64,000 nt of DNA from Lentzea flava (GTDB lineage: Bacteria > Actinomycetota > Actinomycetes > Mycobacteriales > Pseudonocardiaceae), in NCBI RefSeq assembly GCF_014648475.1, contig NZ_BMRE01000002.1, forward strand, positions 186,001-250,000, given 5' to 3'. The position numbers and the translations under genes are program-made. A model generated the notes under the pieces. That model was given only the letters and a program-made list of their open reading frames with translations. It was not told the origin of the DNA and did no database searches. This document shows, piece after piece, positions 18,021-26,095 of this stretch (positions within the stretch are counted from its first letter, which is position 1; each line of letters starts with the position of its first letter).

Positions 18021-18150
18021 TCCTCGCGCGTCTGTTGCGGGGGCGACCCCGCAGACCCCGTTGGCGTTATCGTCAGCGAGTAAGACTCGCAAGGCGAACC
18101 GCGTGACGTGACACCCTCGGGGGCACTTCACGCTCGCTGCGATTGCTGAA

Positions 18151-18190
18151 GCGCCGCCTACCCGGAATGCTCCGGGTGGGTGGCGCTTTC
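18151..18190 (+). terminator. Hairpin terminator between rplI and dnaB
   Basis: A 16-bp stem (18151-18166 with 18171-18186; two G-U pairs) with a 4-nt ATGC loop, followed by TTTCG. It separates the ribosomal cluster from the DnaA-box region and dnaB. Confidence 0.7.
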
Positions 18191-18224
18191 GCTCGTTCGG
18201 ACCAGCACCACCCAGTCCACTTCC

Positions 18225-18450
18225 TGTGGATAACCGGTGCGCCCAGGCCGGTCGCGACACGCCGAAGAGGCCGTTTTTCGCGACACACCGAGGGTGTGGC
18301 GCACAACTTTTTCCACAAGTTGTTCACAGGGCCTGAGCTGGCGTTATTTCCGTCACCCCACCGGTTGTCAACAGGTTGTCCCCAGCCTCTCCACCCCTGT
18401 GAGCAACCATCCACAGGTTGTCCCCCAGTTGTCCACAGGGCAATCCACAC
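18225..18450 (+). promoter_or_regulatory. Array of DnaA-box-like 9-mers upstream of dnaB
   Basis: Two exact boxes occur: TTATCCACA (18225-18233, minus strand) and TTGTCCACA (18429-18437). Good matches to TTNTNCACA are TTTTCCACA (18309-18317) and TTGTTCACA (18320-18328). One-mismatch copies are TTGTCAACA (18365-18373), TTGTCCCCA (18376-18384) and TTGCTCACA (18398-18406, minus strand). Weaker copies start at 18407, 18418 and 18441. Many neighbours are 11 bp apart, about one helical turn. Such spacing suits cooperative DnaA binding. The usual actinobacterial origin lies between dnaA and dnaN, neither of which is here, so this is more likely a DnaA-controlled dnaB promoter or a titration site than the main origin. 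Confidence 0.65.
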
Positions 18451-18594
18451 GCTGGTTTGCTTGCTCCGGACGGGTCCCTCTAGCGTCGCTGCACGGGCGA
18501 TGGTCATCGCACAGCGTGGCCGCCCGGAATTGTCGGTGCCGCGCTGTACAACTAGGGGGCAGGCACCGGGCTCTCGACTCTTCGCAGGGGTGAT

Positions 18595-20652
18595 GTGGCA
18601 GTGGCGCTGGTGGACGACCGGGGTATGGCGGAACCCGGATTCGAGCGTCAGCCGCCCCAGGACCTCGCAGCCGAGCAGTCGGTGCTGGGCGGCATGCTGC
18701 TGTCTAAGGACGCCATCGCGGACGTCATCGAGGCCCTCGCGCCGAACGACTTCTACCGTCCCGCGCACCAGGCGATCTACGACTGCATCCTCGACCTGTA
18801 CGGCCGCGGCGAGCCCGCCGACCCGATCACCGTCTCGGCCGAGCTCGAGCGCCGCGGCGAGCTGCTGCGCGTGGGTGGCGCGCCGTACCTGCACACGTTG
18901 ATCGCGACGGTGCCCACGGCGGCCAACGCGGGCTACTACGCCGAGATCGTGGCCGAGAAGGCCGTCCTGCGCCGTCTGGTCGAGGCGGGCACGCGCATCG
19001 TGCAGCTCGGCTACAACGGCGCCGAGGGCGCGGACGTCGACGAGGTGGTCGACCGCGCGCAGGCCGCCATCTACGAGGTCACCGACCGCCGCACGACCGA
19101 GGACTACGTGGCGCTGGAGGACCTGCTCCAGCCGACGATGGACGAGATCGACGCGATCGCGTCCCGCGGCGGCATCTCGCAGGGCATTCCCACGGGCTTC
19201 GCCGACCTCGACGAGCTGACGAACGGCCTGCACGGCGGCCAGATGATCATCGTCGCCGCCCGTCCTGGTGTCGGCAAGGCGCTCGCCCTCGACACCCCGC
19301 TGCCCACGCCGTCGGGCTGGACCACGATGGGGTCGGTCTCCGTCGGTGACTTCCTGATCGGCGCGGACGGCCGCCCGACGCGCGTGGTCGCCGCGACCGA
19401 GGTCATGACCGGCCGCCCGTGCTTCGAGGTCGAGTTCTCCGACGGCGCGGTGATCGTGGCCGACGCCGAGCACCAGTGGCTGACGGAGTCGTGCAGCGAG
19501 ACCGGCGGGTTCTGGGCGATCCGCACGACGGCGCAGCTCTTCCAGCGCGTCGGCGTGTGCCGCGTCTTCGTGCGCATGTCGGCGGCCTGGGAGCTGCCCA
19601 CCGCGTCGCTGCCGCTGTCCCCCCGCGCGCTGGGCCTGTTCCTGTCGGGCCTGGGCGACCTGGAGCTGACGGACGAAGAGCTGCGCGTGGCCAAGGACCT
19701 GGACCTGGCCGACGACCCGCACATCCCCGCCGCCTACCTGCGCGCCTCGCGCAAGCAGCGCGAGGAACTGCTGGCCGCGCTCCAGATCGACGGCCGCTTC
19801 GCCCGCCTGCGCCGCGACGTCGACGAGCTGATCGCGGGCCTCGGCAGGCACGACCAGGTCGAGATCGTGGCGGTGCGCCCGATCGCGTCCGTGCCGGTGC
19901 GGTGCGTGGAGGTCGACAACCACGACCACCTGTACCTCGCGGGCGAGACGATGATCCCGACCCACAACTCGACGCTGGGCCTCGACTTCGCCCGCTCGTG
20001 CTCGGTGAAGCACGGCCTGACCAGCGCCATCTTCAGCCTGGAGATGAGCCGCACCGAGATCGTCATGCGCATGCTCTCCGCCGAGGCCCGCATCCGCCTC
20101 GGCGACATGCGAGGCGGCAAGATGAGCGACGACGACTGGACCCGCCTGGCCCGCCGGATGAGCGAGATCAGCGAAGCCCCGCTGTTCGTCGACGACAGCC
20201 CCAACCTGACGATGATGGAGATCCGCGCCAAGGCCCGCCGCCTCAAGCAGCGCCACGACCTCAAGCTGATGGTCGTCGACTACCTCCAGCTGATGAGCTC
20301 CGGTAAGAAGTCCGAGTCCCGCCAGCAGGAGGTCTCGGAGTTCTCCCGCTCGCTGAAGCTGATCGCCAAGGAACTCCACGTCCCGGTCATCGCGATCTCC
20401 CAGCTGAACCGCGGTCCCGAACAACGAACCGACAAGCGCCCGATGCTGTCGGACCTCCGCGAGTCCGGCTCGCTGGAGCAGGACGCCGACATGGTCATCC
20501 TGATCAACCGCCCGGACGCCTGGGAACGCGACGACCCGCGCGCCGGCGAGGCCGACCTGATCATCGCCAAGCACCGTGCCGGCCCGACCGCCACCATCAC
20601 CGTGGCGCACCAGCTGCACTACAGCCGCTTCACCGACCTGGCCCAGGCCTGA
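18595..20652 (+). CDS. dnaB: Replicative DNA helicase DnaB, interrupted by an intein
   Basis: A 685-residue precursor of the hexameric fork helicase. GTG start with GGGG upstream. The N-terminal domain that contacts primase spans ~15-165 (PQDLAAEQSVLGGML). The RecA-like ATPase begins IPTGFADLDELTNGL; its Walker A is split as ARPGVGK/STLGLDF by a 230-residue intein (residues 229-458). Later motifs are intact: SLEMS, LMVVDYLQLM, ISQLNRGPEQR and DLRESGSLEQDADMV. Removing the intein leaves 455 residues, a normal DnaB length. Because the insertion splits the ATP-binding loop, helicase activity should depend on splicing. Preceded by an array of DnaA-box-like sites. Confidence 0.97.
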   Translation: MAVALVDDRGMAEPGFERQPPQDLAAEQSVLGGMLLSKDAIADVIEALAPNDFYRPAHQAIYDCILDLYGRGEPADPITVSAELERRGELLRVGGAPYLHTLIATVPTAANAGYYAEIVAEKAVLRRLVEAGTRIVQLGYNGAEGADVDEVVDRAQAAIYEVTDRRTTEDYVALEDLLQPTMDEIDAIASRGGISQGIPTGFADLDELTNGLHGGQMIIVAARPGVGKALALDTPLPTPSGWTTMGSVSVGDFLIGADGRPTRVVAATEVMTGRPCFEVEFSDGAVIVADAEHQWLTESCSETGGFWAIRTTAQLFQRVGVCRVFVRMSAAWELPTASLPLSPRALGLFLSGLGDLELTDEELRVAKDLDLADDPHIPAAYLRASRKQREELLAALQIDGRFARLRRDVDELIAGLGRHDQVEIVAVRPIASVPVRCVEVDNHDHLYLAGETMIPTHNSTLGLDFARSCSVKHGLTSAIFSLEMSRTEIVMRMLSAEARIRLGDMRGGKMSDDDWTRLARRMSEISEAPLFVDDSPNLTMMEIRAKARRLKQRHDLKLMVVDYLQLMSSGKKSESRQQEVSEFSRSLKLIAKELHVPVIAISQLNRGPEQRTDKRPMLSDLRESGSLEQDADMVILINRPDAWERDDPRAGEADLIIAKHRAGPTATITVAHQLHYSRFTDLAQA
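19279..19968 (+). mobile_element. Class 3 intein in dnaB Walker A, endonuclease decayed
   Basis: Residues 229-458 of the DnaB precursor form an intein starting ALALDTPLPTPSGW and ending MIPTHN, with Ser459 as the first C-extein residue. Position 1 is Ala instead of the usual Cys/Ser. The alternative class 3 catalytic triplet is present: Trp295 (AEHQW, block B), Cys437 (VPVRCVEV, block F) and Thr456 (PTHN, block G). In class 3 inteins the block F Cys makes the first nucleophilic attack. The central part keeps worn traces of a LAGLIDADG endonuclease (PRALGLFLSGLGD near 343 and IPAAYLRASRKQREELLAAL near 377), without a proper catalytic acid in the second block, so homing is probably lost. Confidence 0.88.
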
Positions 20653-20657
20653 CGGTG

Positions 20658-20685
20658 CGGACGACGGCTTCACCGCCGTCGTCCG
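20658..20685. terminator. Bidirectional terminator between dnaB and a convergent gene
   Basis: A perfect 11-bp stem (CGGACGACGGC and complement) with a 6-nt TTCACC loop, 5 bp past the dnaB stop and 20 bp past the stop of the minus-strand gene. Confidence 0.7.
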
Positions 20686-20705
20686 TCTCGCCGATCCGGC
20701 TCAGG

Positions 20706-21173
20706 TCAGTAGTCGAAGGACACGACCGCCTTCGTGGAGCACACGTCTCCCCGGCTGGGGACGTCCTCGCACACCTTGATCTTCGCGCGGGCCTTGCTGC
20801 CGTTGCCGGGCAGGCGAGTGGACAGCTCCGTCGGTACGTACCTCATGCGCTGAGTGCGCGGGGTCTGCTTCACGTCGTTCATGTGCCACGCCTCGGGAAG
20901 CCCCGGCCCGAGGTAGAGGTAGAACCAGAACTCGACCTCGACGTAGACGCCCCTTCCGTTGTTCGACATGTCGACGTAGTTGATGCCGGTCGTCGCGTAC
21001 ACGCCGCCGTTGTTGGAGAAGTCGCCGTTGGCCTTGGCGATCGGGGCGCCCGACCTCAGGGCGGTCACCGCCCAGGTCGGGTTGGCCGCGCTGGCCGTCG
21101 GTGCGAACACGACGCCGGTGGCGAGGCCGGCCACGGTGGCGGCGAGAGCCACCGCGGAGCGGATCTTGGACAT
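20706..21173 (-). CDS. Small secreted protein, unknown function
   Basis: A 155-residue protein with a clear signal peptide (MSKIRSAVALAATVAG, cleavage at ASA/AN near 29). The mature part is beta-rich, with FWFYLYLGPG and two cysteines (KVCEDV and DVCSTK) near the end. GAGGAG lies at good spacing before the ATG. I do not recognise the family. It is divergent from the SARP-NACHT gene and convergent with dnaB. Confidence 0.75.
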   Translation of the reverse strand: MSKIRSAVALAATVAGLATGVVFAPTASAANPTWAVTALRSGAPIAKANGDFSNNGGVYATTGINYVDMSNNGRGVYVEVEFWFYLYLGPGLPEAWHMNDVKQTPRTQRMRYVPTELSTRLPGNGSKARAKIKVCEDVPSRGDVCSTKAVVSFDY

Positions 21174-21312
21174 GTGCTGGTCTCCTCTCGATCGATCACC
21201 ACTGGGGCGGGTGACCGAACGAGCACCACGCTGCCGGGATCCGTCCTCGCCTCGTCATCGTTGCGTCCTTCCGCAGGTCACGCGGCTAAGATCACGACTC
21301 GGGGAGGGGCCG

Positions 21313-24066
21313 ATGGACTTCTGTGTGCTGGGGCCACTGGAGATCTGGACGGCTCGGGGTCGGCTGACGCTGCCGGGCACCCGGCACCAGCGGGTGCTGG
21401 CGACGCTGTTGCTGAGTCCGGGTGTGGTCGTGCCGATGGCGCGGCTGATCGAGTCGACGTGGGACGACGAGCCGCCTGCGACCGCCACCAAGCAGGTGCA
21501 GAACTGCGTGTCGGCGTTGCGGGACCGGCTGGGCGACACCGAGCAGCAGCTGATCGTCACCGACGGCCCCGGCTATCGGCTCGTCGTCACCGACGAGCAG
21601 CTCGACCTCCTGCGGTTCACGAAGCACGTCGCGGAGGCACGGCGGCTGGCCGGCAGGGGCGCGCTGCGCGAGGCAGTGCGCGAGATCCGGACGGCGCTGA
21701 AGTTGTGGCGCGGCCCGGCCCTCGACGGGCTCGCGAGCGGCGTGCTGGCCGGGCGCGCGGCACGGTTGGACGAGCAGCGCCTGGACGCGTTCGAGTCGTG
21801 CGTGGACTGGCAGCTCGCGCTGGGTCAGCACCGCGAGGTCATCGACGAGCTGGCCGAGATCGTGGCCGAGAACCCGCTGCGTGAACGGCCGCACGCCCAG
21901 CTCATGGTCGCTCTCGACCGCGCGGGACGGCAGGCCGACGCGCTCAAGGTGTTCGGGCAGCTGCGCGTCGGACTGGCGGAGGAGCTGGGCATCGACCCCA
22001 GCGCGGACGTCTGTGAGCTGCACGAACGCATCCTCCGCGGCGAGAACCGGCCGCAGCGCGCACAGCCGGCACCGGCCGGCGATCTGGATCGCGCCACCGA
22101 GGAACTCGCGGCAGCGATCACCCGGCAGTGGACGGTCGAGGCCGAGATGCGGTCGCTGCACCGGCCGAGGCCCGTGCCGCTGCGCTGGTCGAGCACCGAA
22201 CGCGAGGTGGCGGCCGTCGCGTCGGCGGTGCTGGGCAACCGTCCCGGCGACGGCCCTGAGCGGCTGGTGCTGAGCGGCGACCTGACCGACGTGGTGGCCA
22301 AGTTCCGGCAGGTCCCGTCCCGGCAGCTGGTAGTGCTGGGCGAGCCCGGCGCCGGCAAGTCGGTGCTCGCCATCCTGCTCACCCTCGGCCTGCTCGCCGA
22401 CCCTGCGCCGGGCGAGCCGGTGCCCGTGCTGCTGACGCTGGCGTCGTGGAACCCGCATCATGAGCACCTGGACGCCTGGCTGGCCCGGCGGCTGGTCGAG
22501 GAGTATCCGGGACTCGCCAACACCGCCGTCTACGGCGAGGACGCCGGGCTGCGGCTGGTGCTCGAAGGCCGGATCATCCCCGTGCTGGACGGGCTGGACG
22601 AGACGCCGCCGGGCCTGCACACGGCCGCGATCGACGCCCTGGACCAGGCCGTCGGCTCCGGCCGGCCGCTGGTGGTGACCTGTCGCGGGGCCGACTACGA
22701 GCTCGCGGTGCGGGCGGCGGGCTCGTTCCTGACCAGGGCCGCCGTGGTGGAGATCGAGCCGGTGGAGATCGAGGACGCCGTCGAGTTCCTGACCGCGCGG
22801 CGACGTCCCGGCGAGACCAGGTGGCAGCCGCTGGTCGAACGGCTGAGGCGGGAGCCGACCGGCGTGCTGGCCCAGGCCCTGCGCACGCCGTTGATGGTCG
22901 ACCTGGCCCGCACCGCCTACGCCAACCCGGCCACCGACCCCGGCGAACTCTGCGACACCGCACGCTTTCCTGACCGCGCGGCGATCGAGCGGCACCTGCT
23001 CGACGCGTACCTGCCTTCGGTGTACGCGCGCCGGCCGTCCCCGCCTGCCCGGCGCGGCCGGACGCGCGACTACGACCCGGAGCACGTCGAGCGCTGGCTG
23101 TCGTTCCTCGCCCGCCAGCTCGAACGCGAACACACCCGCGACCTCGCCTGGTGGCGGCTGGACCGGGCGGTGCCGCGGTTCGCGGTCGGCCTGTACCTCG
23201 GTCTGCCGCCCGCGTTGTTGTTCGCGCTCACCGGTCTGCTGGCCGCGAACCCGGTCACCGCGGCGGTCTACGGCATCTCCTTCGGCCTCGCCGGGGTCAT
23301 CACGCACAGCGTCGGCCGCCGCCCAGGCCCGCAACGCGTCGAGGCCACCTTCACCGGGATCGCCGGCCGGTTCGCGCGCCGGTTCGCGGCCGGCGCGGCG
23401 GCAGGGGCCTGCCTCGGCTTCGGCTGGTCTCTGCCGGCCGGGGTGATCGGCCTCGTCGCGGTGGTGTTCGGCCTGGCCGTCGGCGTGCACGTCTGGCTCG
23501 GCACACCGCTGGACGTCAACCGGGTGTCCAGCCCCGGCACCGTGTTGCGTCAGGACCGCGCCGCCGCCCTGTCGTTCACGCTGGCGTTCACCGTGTCACT
23601 GGGCCTGTTCTACGGCCTCGCGCTGCGCCTCACCCAGGACGAGCCGACCATCCAGATCCTGGACGGCAGATTCGACGTGGTGCTGAGCCTCGCCGGCGGT
23701 GTCGCCGCCGCGCTGCTCGGCCGGTACTTCGCGCCGAAGCCGGGCACCGTCGTGTACGGCATCGCCGGGGCGCTCATCGGCGGCCAGGTGATCACGATTA
23801 CGCCCGGCGTGGAGCACACGGTGCTGGCCGGCGGCCTGTTCGGGCTGGGCGTCGGGCTCAGCGTCTGCCTGTCCAGGGCCTGGGGCGCGTTCGGCTGCAC
23901 CCGGTTGTGGCTGGCCGCTCGCGGCCAGCTCCCGTTCCGGATCATGGCCTTCCTCGACGACGCGCACCGCCGCGGCGTGCTGCGGCAGGTCGGTGCGGTG
24001 TACCAGTTCCGGCACGCCCGGCTGCAGGAGCGGCTCGCTGCCGTCAGTCCTGCATCGCCTCGGTGA
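21313..24066 (+). CDS. SARP-type regulator fused to NACHT ATPase and membrane domain
   Basis: A 917-residue protein. I chose the ATG at 21313 after GGGGAGGGG because MDFCVLGPLEIW is a typical SARP beginning. Residues 1-~95 are the OmpR-like winged helix; ~98-245 are the bacterial transcriptional activation domain (ending LGIDPSADVCELHERIL). Residues ~335-530 form a NACHT-type NTPase with Walker A GEPGAGKS (343-350) and Walker B IIPVLDGLDE (421-430). From ~610 there are several hydrophobic segments to ~880, predicting a polytopic membrane region. SARPs activate secondary-metabolite genes; here DNA binding would be membrane-tethered and NTP-gated (inference). The last 23 bp overlap the convergent PIG-L gene. 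No biosynthetic cluster is adjacent. Confidence 0.88.
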   Translation: MDFCVLGPLEIWTARGRLTLPGTRHQRVLATLLLSPGVVVPMARLIESTWDDEPPATATKQVQNCVSALRDRLGDTEQQLIVTDGPGYRLVVTDEQLDLLRFTKHVAEARRLAGRGALREAVREIRTALKLWRGPALDGLASGVLAGRAARLDEQRLDAFESCVDWQLALGQHREVIDELAEIVAENPLRERPHAQLMVALDRAGRQADALKVFGQLRVGLAEELGIDPSADVCELHERILRGENRPQRAQPAPAGDLDRATEELAAAITRQWTVEAEMRSLHRPRPVPLRWSSTEREVAAVASAVLGNRPGDGPERLVLSGDLTDVVAKFRQVPSRQLVVLGEPGAGKSVLAILLTLGLLADPAPGEPVPVLLTLASWNPHHEHLDAWLARRLVEEYPGLANTAVYGEDAGLRLVLEGRIIPVLDGLDETPPGLHTAAIDALDQAVGSGRPLVVTCRGADYELAVRAAGSFLTRAAVVEIEPVEIEDAVEFLTARRRPGETRWQPLVERLRREPTGVLAQALRTPLMVDLARTAYANPATDPGELCDTARFPDRAAIERHLLDAYLPSVYARRPSPPARRGRTRDYDPEHVERWLSFLARQLEREHTRDLAWWRLDRAVPRFAVGLYLGLPPALLFALTGLLAANPVTAAVYGISFGLAGVITHSVGRRPGPQRVEATFTGIAGRFARRFAAGAAAGACLGFGWSLPAGVIGLVAVVFGLAVGVHVWLGTPLDVNRVSSPGTVLRQDRAAALSFTLAFTVSLGLFYGLALRLTQDEPTIQILDGRFDVVLSLAGGVAAALLGRYFAPKPGTVVYGIAGALIGGQVITITPGVEHTVLAGGLFGLGVGLSVCLSRAWGAFGCTRLWLAARGQLPFRIMAFLDDAHRRGVLRQVGAVYQFRHARLQERLAAVSPASPR

Positions 24067-24805
24067 AGAACTCCGGCGGGGCCTGCAGGTCGTGGGCGCG
24101 GAACAGCACCGCGTGCTCGACGCCCATGGCCTTGCCGCCCATCGCGGTGAACTTCGGGATGAAGTCCGCAGGCGCGGGGTGGCCGGGCAACGCGGCCAGG
24201 TAGGCGGCGTGCGCCTCCAGCGAGGCGATGCCGCGGCGCAGCGGTTCACCCGTGACGTCGACGCCGTGGGTGGCGCCAGAGCCGGCCAGGCCGGGGACGA
24301 TGTACCAGCGCGGGGAGTGCGGTTCCAGGTTCTCGTCGTCGATCTGCTCCGGGAAGACCCAGCGGTTGCCCGCGTCGCGCAGGGCGTCGAGGGTGGCGAG
24401 GCCGGCTGCCCGGTGGTCGGCCTGGTCGAAGCCGAACGGTGTTTCGACCGCGTAGTCGCCGCCGAACACCACGTCGGGCTTGAAGCGGCGGATTTCCCGG
24501 CAGATGTCGCGACGCAGGTCAAGGCCGTAGACGAGCACGCCGTCCGGGTGCTCGAGGACGGTCAGGTGTTCGACGCCCACGACGGCGCAGGCCGCCTGTT
24601 GTTCGGCCAGCCGCAGGCGGGCGGTTTCCTCCGGAGGGTTCGGCATGCCTGCCTCGCCTCGGGTGAGCAGGAGATAGCCGACCTCGATGTTGCGCGCGGT
24701 CCAGCGGGCGACGGCCGCGGACGTGCCGTACTCCATGTCGTCGGGATGCGCCACGACGCAGAGCACGCGGTGGAAGGACTCCTCGGGGAGGGCAGGCAGC
24801 GTCAT
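24044..24805 (-). CDS. PIG-L family deacetylase
   Basis: A 253-residue zinc-dependent deacetylase of the LmbE/PIG-L family, which removes N-acetyl groups from sugar conjugates (GlcNAc-inositol for mycothiol, or antibiotic intermediates). Zinc and catalytic motifs are visible: VAHPDDMEYG and QADHRAAG. I chose the ATG at 24805 because GCGAGG lies 9 nt upstream; an in-frame ATG at 24814 directly abuts that site. The closing ~60 residues (HPAPADFIPKF and on) are unlike MshB, so a mycothiol role is not supported. Divergent from the MBL-fold gene. Confidence 0.88.
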   Translation of the reverse strand: MTLPALPEESFHRVLCVVAHPDDMEYGTSAAVARWTARNIEVGYLLLTRGEAGMPNPPEETARLRLAEQQAACAVVGVEHLTVLEHPDGVLVYGLDLRRDICREIRRFKPDVVFGGDYAVETPFGFDQADHRAAGLATLDALRDAGNRWVFPEQIDDENLEPHSPRWYIVPGLAGSGATHGVDVTGEPLRRGIASLEAHAAYLAALPGHPAPADFIPKFTAMGGKAMGVEHAVLFRAHDLQAPPEFFTEAMQD

Positions 24806-24882
24806 GTCGGCCATCCTCGCGGTTCGACGGCTCGCCAGCCGATGGATCATGGGCTGGTGAGACCTCACCGATTGAGCAAGTC

Positions 24883-25599
24883 GTGCGGCTGACGGTGCTC
24901 GGGAGTTGTGGCGCCTACCCGGAACCGGGCAGGGCGTGCAGCGGGTTCGCCGTGGAGGAGTCCGGCTTCCGGGTCGTGCTGGACCTGGGCTACGGCACCC
25001 TGCCTCGGCTGTTGGAGCTGTGGCCGTCGGGGCCGGATGCCGTGGTGATCACCCACGAGCATCCTGATCACTGCGCTGACCTGCACGGTCTGTTCCGGAT
25101 GCAGTACTACGGGCGGCGCGGCCGGCTGCCGTTGTACTGCCCGCCGGGAGTGCTCGACCGCTTGCAGGGCCTCGAACCCGACGTGTCCCTGCGCGAGGTG
25201 TTCGACGTCTTCGCGTTGCCCGGTACGTGGGACGTCGGGCCGTTCGAGCTGACCGGCGTCGACCTGCCGCACTTCGTCGAGAACGCCGGTGTCCGGCTGG
25301 AGTCGTCCCGCGTGCTCGCCTACACCGGTGACACCGGGCCCTCGCCTGCCCTGGCTGAACTGGGGCGGAACGCGGACCTGTTCATCGTCGAGGCGACCGA
25401 CCGTCCTGGCGACACCTCCGGCCTGCTGATGACGGCGGCCGCGGCCGGTTCGTGGGCACGGCAGGCCGGTGCTCGTCGGCTGATGCTCACGCACTTCTGG
25501 CCGGGCAACGACAGGTTCGCCGCGCTGGCTGCGGCTCGGGCGGCGTTCTCCGGGGAGGTCTTCGCCGCTTCCGAGGATGACGTTCACGCGCTCGGCTGA
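24883..25599 (+). CDS. MBL-fold metallo-hydrolase, RNase Z-like
   Basis: A 238-residue metallo-beta-lactamase-fold protein from a GTG start. The N-terminal LTVLGSCGAYPEPG and metal motif THEHPDHCADL are typical of the ElaC/RNase Z-like subgroup. Further ligands appear in LPHFVENAG, YTGDTGPS and LTHFWPGND. It lacks a flexible exosite arm, so tRNA 3' processing is not assured; phosphodiesterase action on a small molecule is equally possible. Confidence 0.87.
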   Translation: MRLTVLGSCGAYPEPGRACSGFAVEESGFRVVLDLGYGTLPRLLELWPSGPDAVVITHEHPDHCADLHGLFRMQYYGRRGRLPLYCPPGVLDRLQGLEPDVSLREVFDVFALPGTWDVGPFELTGVDLPHFVENAGVRLESSRVLAYTGDTGPSPALAELGRNADLFIVEATDRPGDTSGLLMTAAAAGSWARQAGARRLMLTHFWPGNDRFAALAAARAAFSGEVFAASEDDVHALG

Positions 25600-25655
25600 C
25601 CCCCTTGAGCGCGGCGATGCTGGTCAACGGGCCTGACCTCGGCTAGACACGGTCT

Positions 25656-26012
25656 GTGCTGCACGACCCGCTCACGGGCCTGCCCGGACACGCGCTGCTG
25701 CTCGACCGCCTGGAGCAGTCACTGATCCGCGCCCGCACGCGCGGCACCCTCGTCACTCTCGTGCTGATCACCGCGCCGGACTCCCTGCTGGACGCGGCGC
25801 ACGCACTGCGCGCCGGTCTGCGGCCGGACTTCACCGTGGCCCGCTACCGCGACACGGTTCTCGCGGTGCTGGCCGAGCACGACTTCGGGGACGGCTCGCC
25901 GATCGCGTCGCTGATCAGGCAGCTGGTCGGGGAGAGCGCGCAGATCCACTGGGTGACGAGCGACGGGGACAGCGCGCCGGACGACGTGATCGCCACGGCC
26001 GAGAGCCGCTGA
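25656..26012 (+). CDS. Stand-alone degenerate GGDEF-domain fragment
   Basis: A 118-residue protein from a GTG start. Its first ~45 residues (HDPLTGLPGHALLLDRLEQ, then a basic helix and LVTLVLITAPDSL) match the opening of a GGDEF domain. The metal Asp after the second strand is not in the usual LLLDLD form, and no GGDEF signature follows. The rest is a short unrelated-looking alpha/beta tail. It cannot make c-di-GMP. It may be a pseudo-enzyme, a receiver of GTP or c-di-GMP, or a remnant. A bona fide diguanylate cyclase is encoded 7.6 kb downstream. Confidence 0.65.
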   Translation: MLHDPLTGLPGHALLLDRLEQSLIRARTRGTLVTLVLITAPDSLLDAAHALRAGLRPDFTVARYRDTVLAVLAEHDFGDGSPIASLIRQLVGESAQIHWVTSDGDSAPDDVIATAESR

Positions 26013-26020
26013 AGACGGCA

Positions 26021-26058
26021 CTGAGCCCCGGCGACACCGTCGTGTCGCCGGGGCTCAG
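26021..26058. terminator. Bidirectional terminator
   Basis: A perfect 17-bp stem (CTGAGCCCCGGCGACAC and complement) with a CGTC loop and CTTCTTA after it. It sits between the convergent GGDEF-fragment gene and the poly-chaplin gene. Confidence 0.85.
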
Positions 26059-26095
26059 CTTCTTACCGGAGGAGGGTGTTACAACCTGCGGGGTG

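Noticed and set aside
18225-18450. Calling the DnaA-box array the chromosomal origin oriC
   Set aside because: dnaA, dnaN and rpmH are not adjacent and no AT-rich unwinding region is evident, so only a DnaA-binding region is claimed.
21292-23490. A 732-codon minus-strand frame opposite the SARP-NACHT gene
   Set aside because: Arg/Gln/His-rich composition typical of antisense frames in GC-rich genes, and no family motif.
24044-24805. Naming the PIG-L protein MshB (mycothiol synthesis)
   Set aside because: Only the general deacetylase motifs are present and the C-terminal part does not look like MshB.
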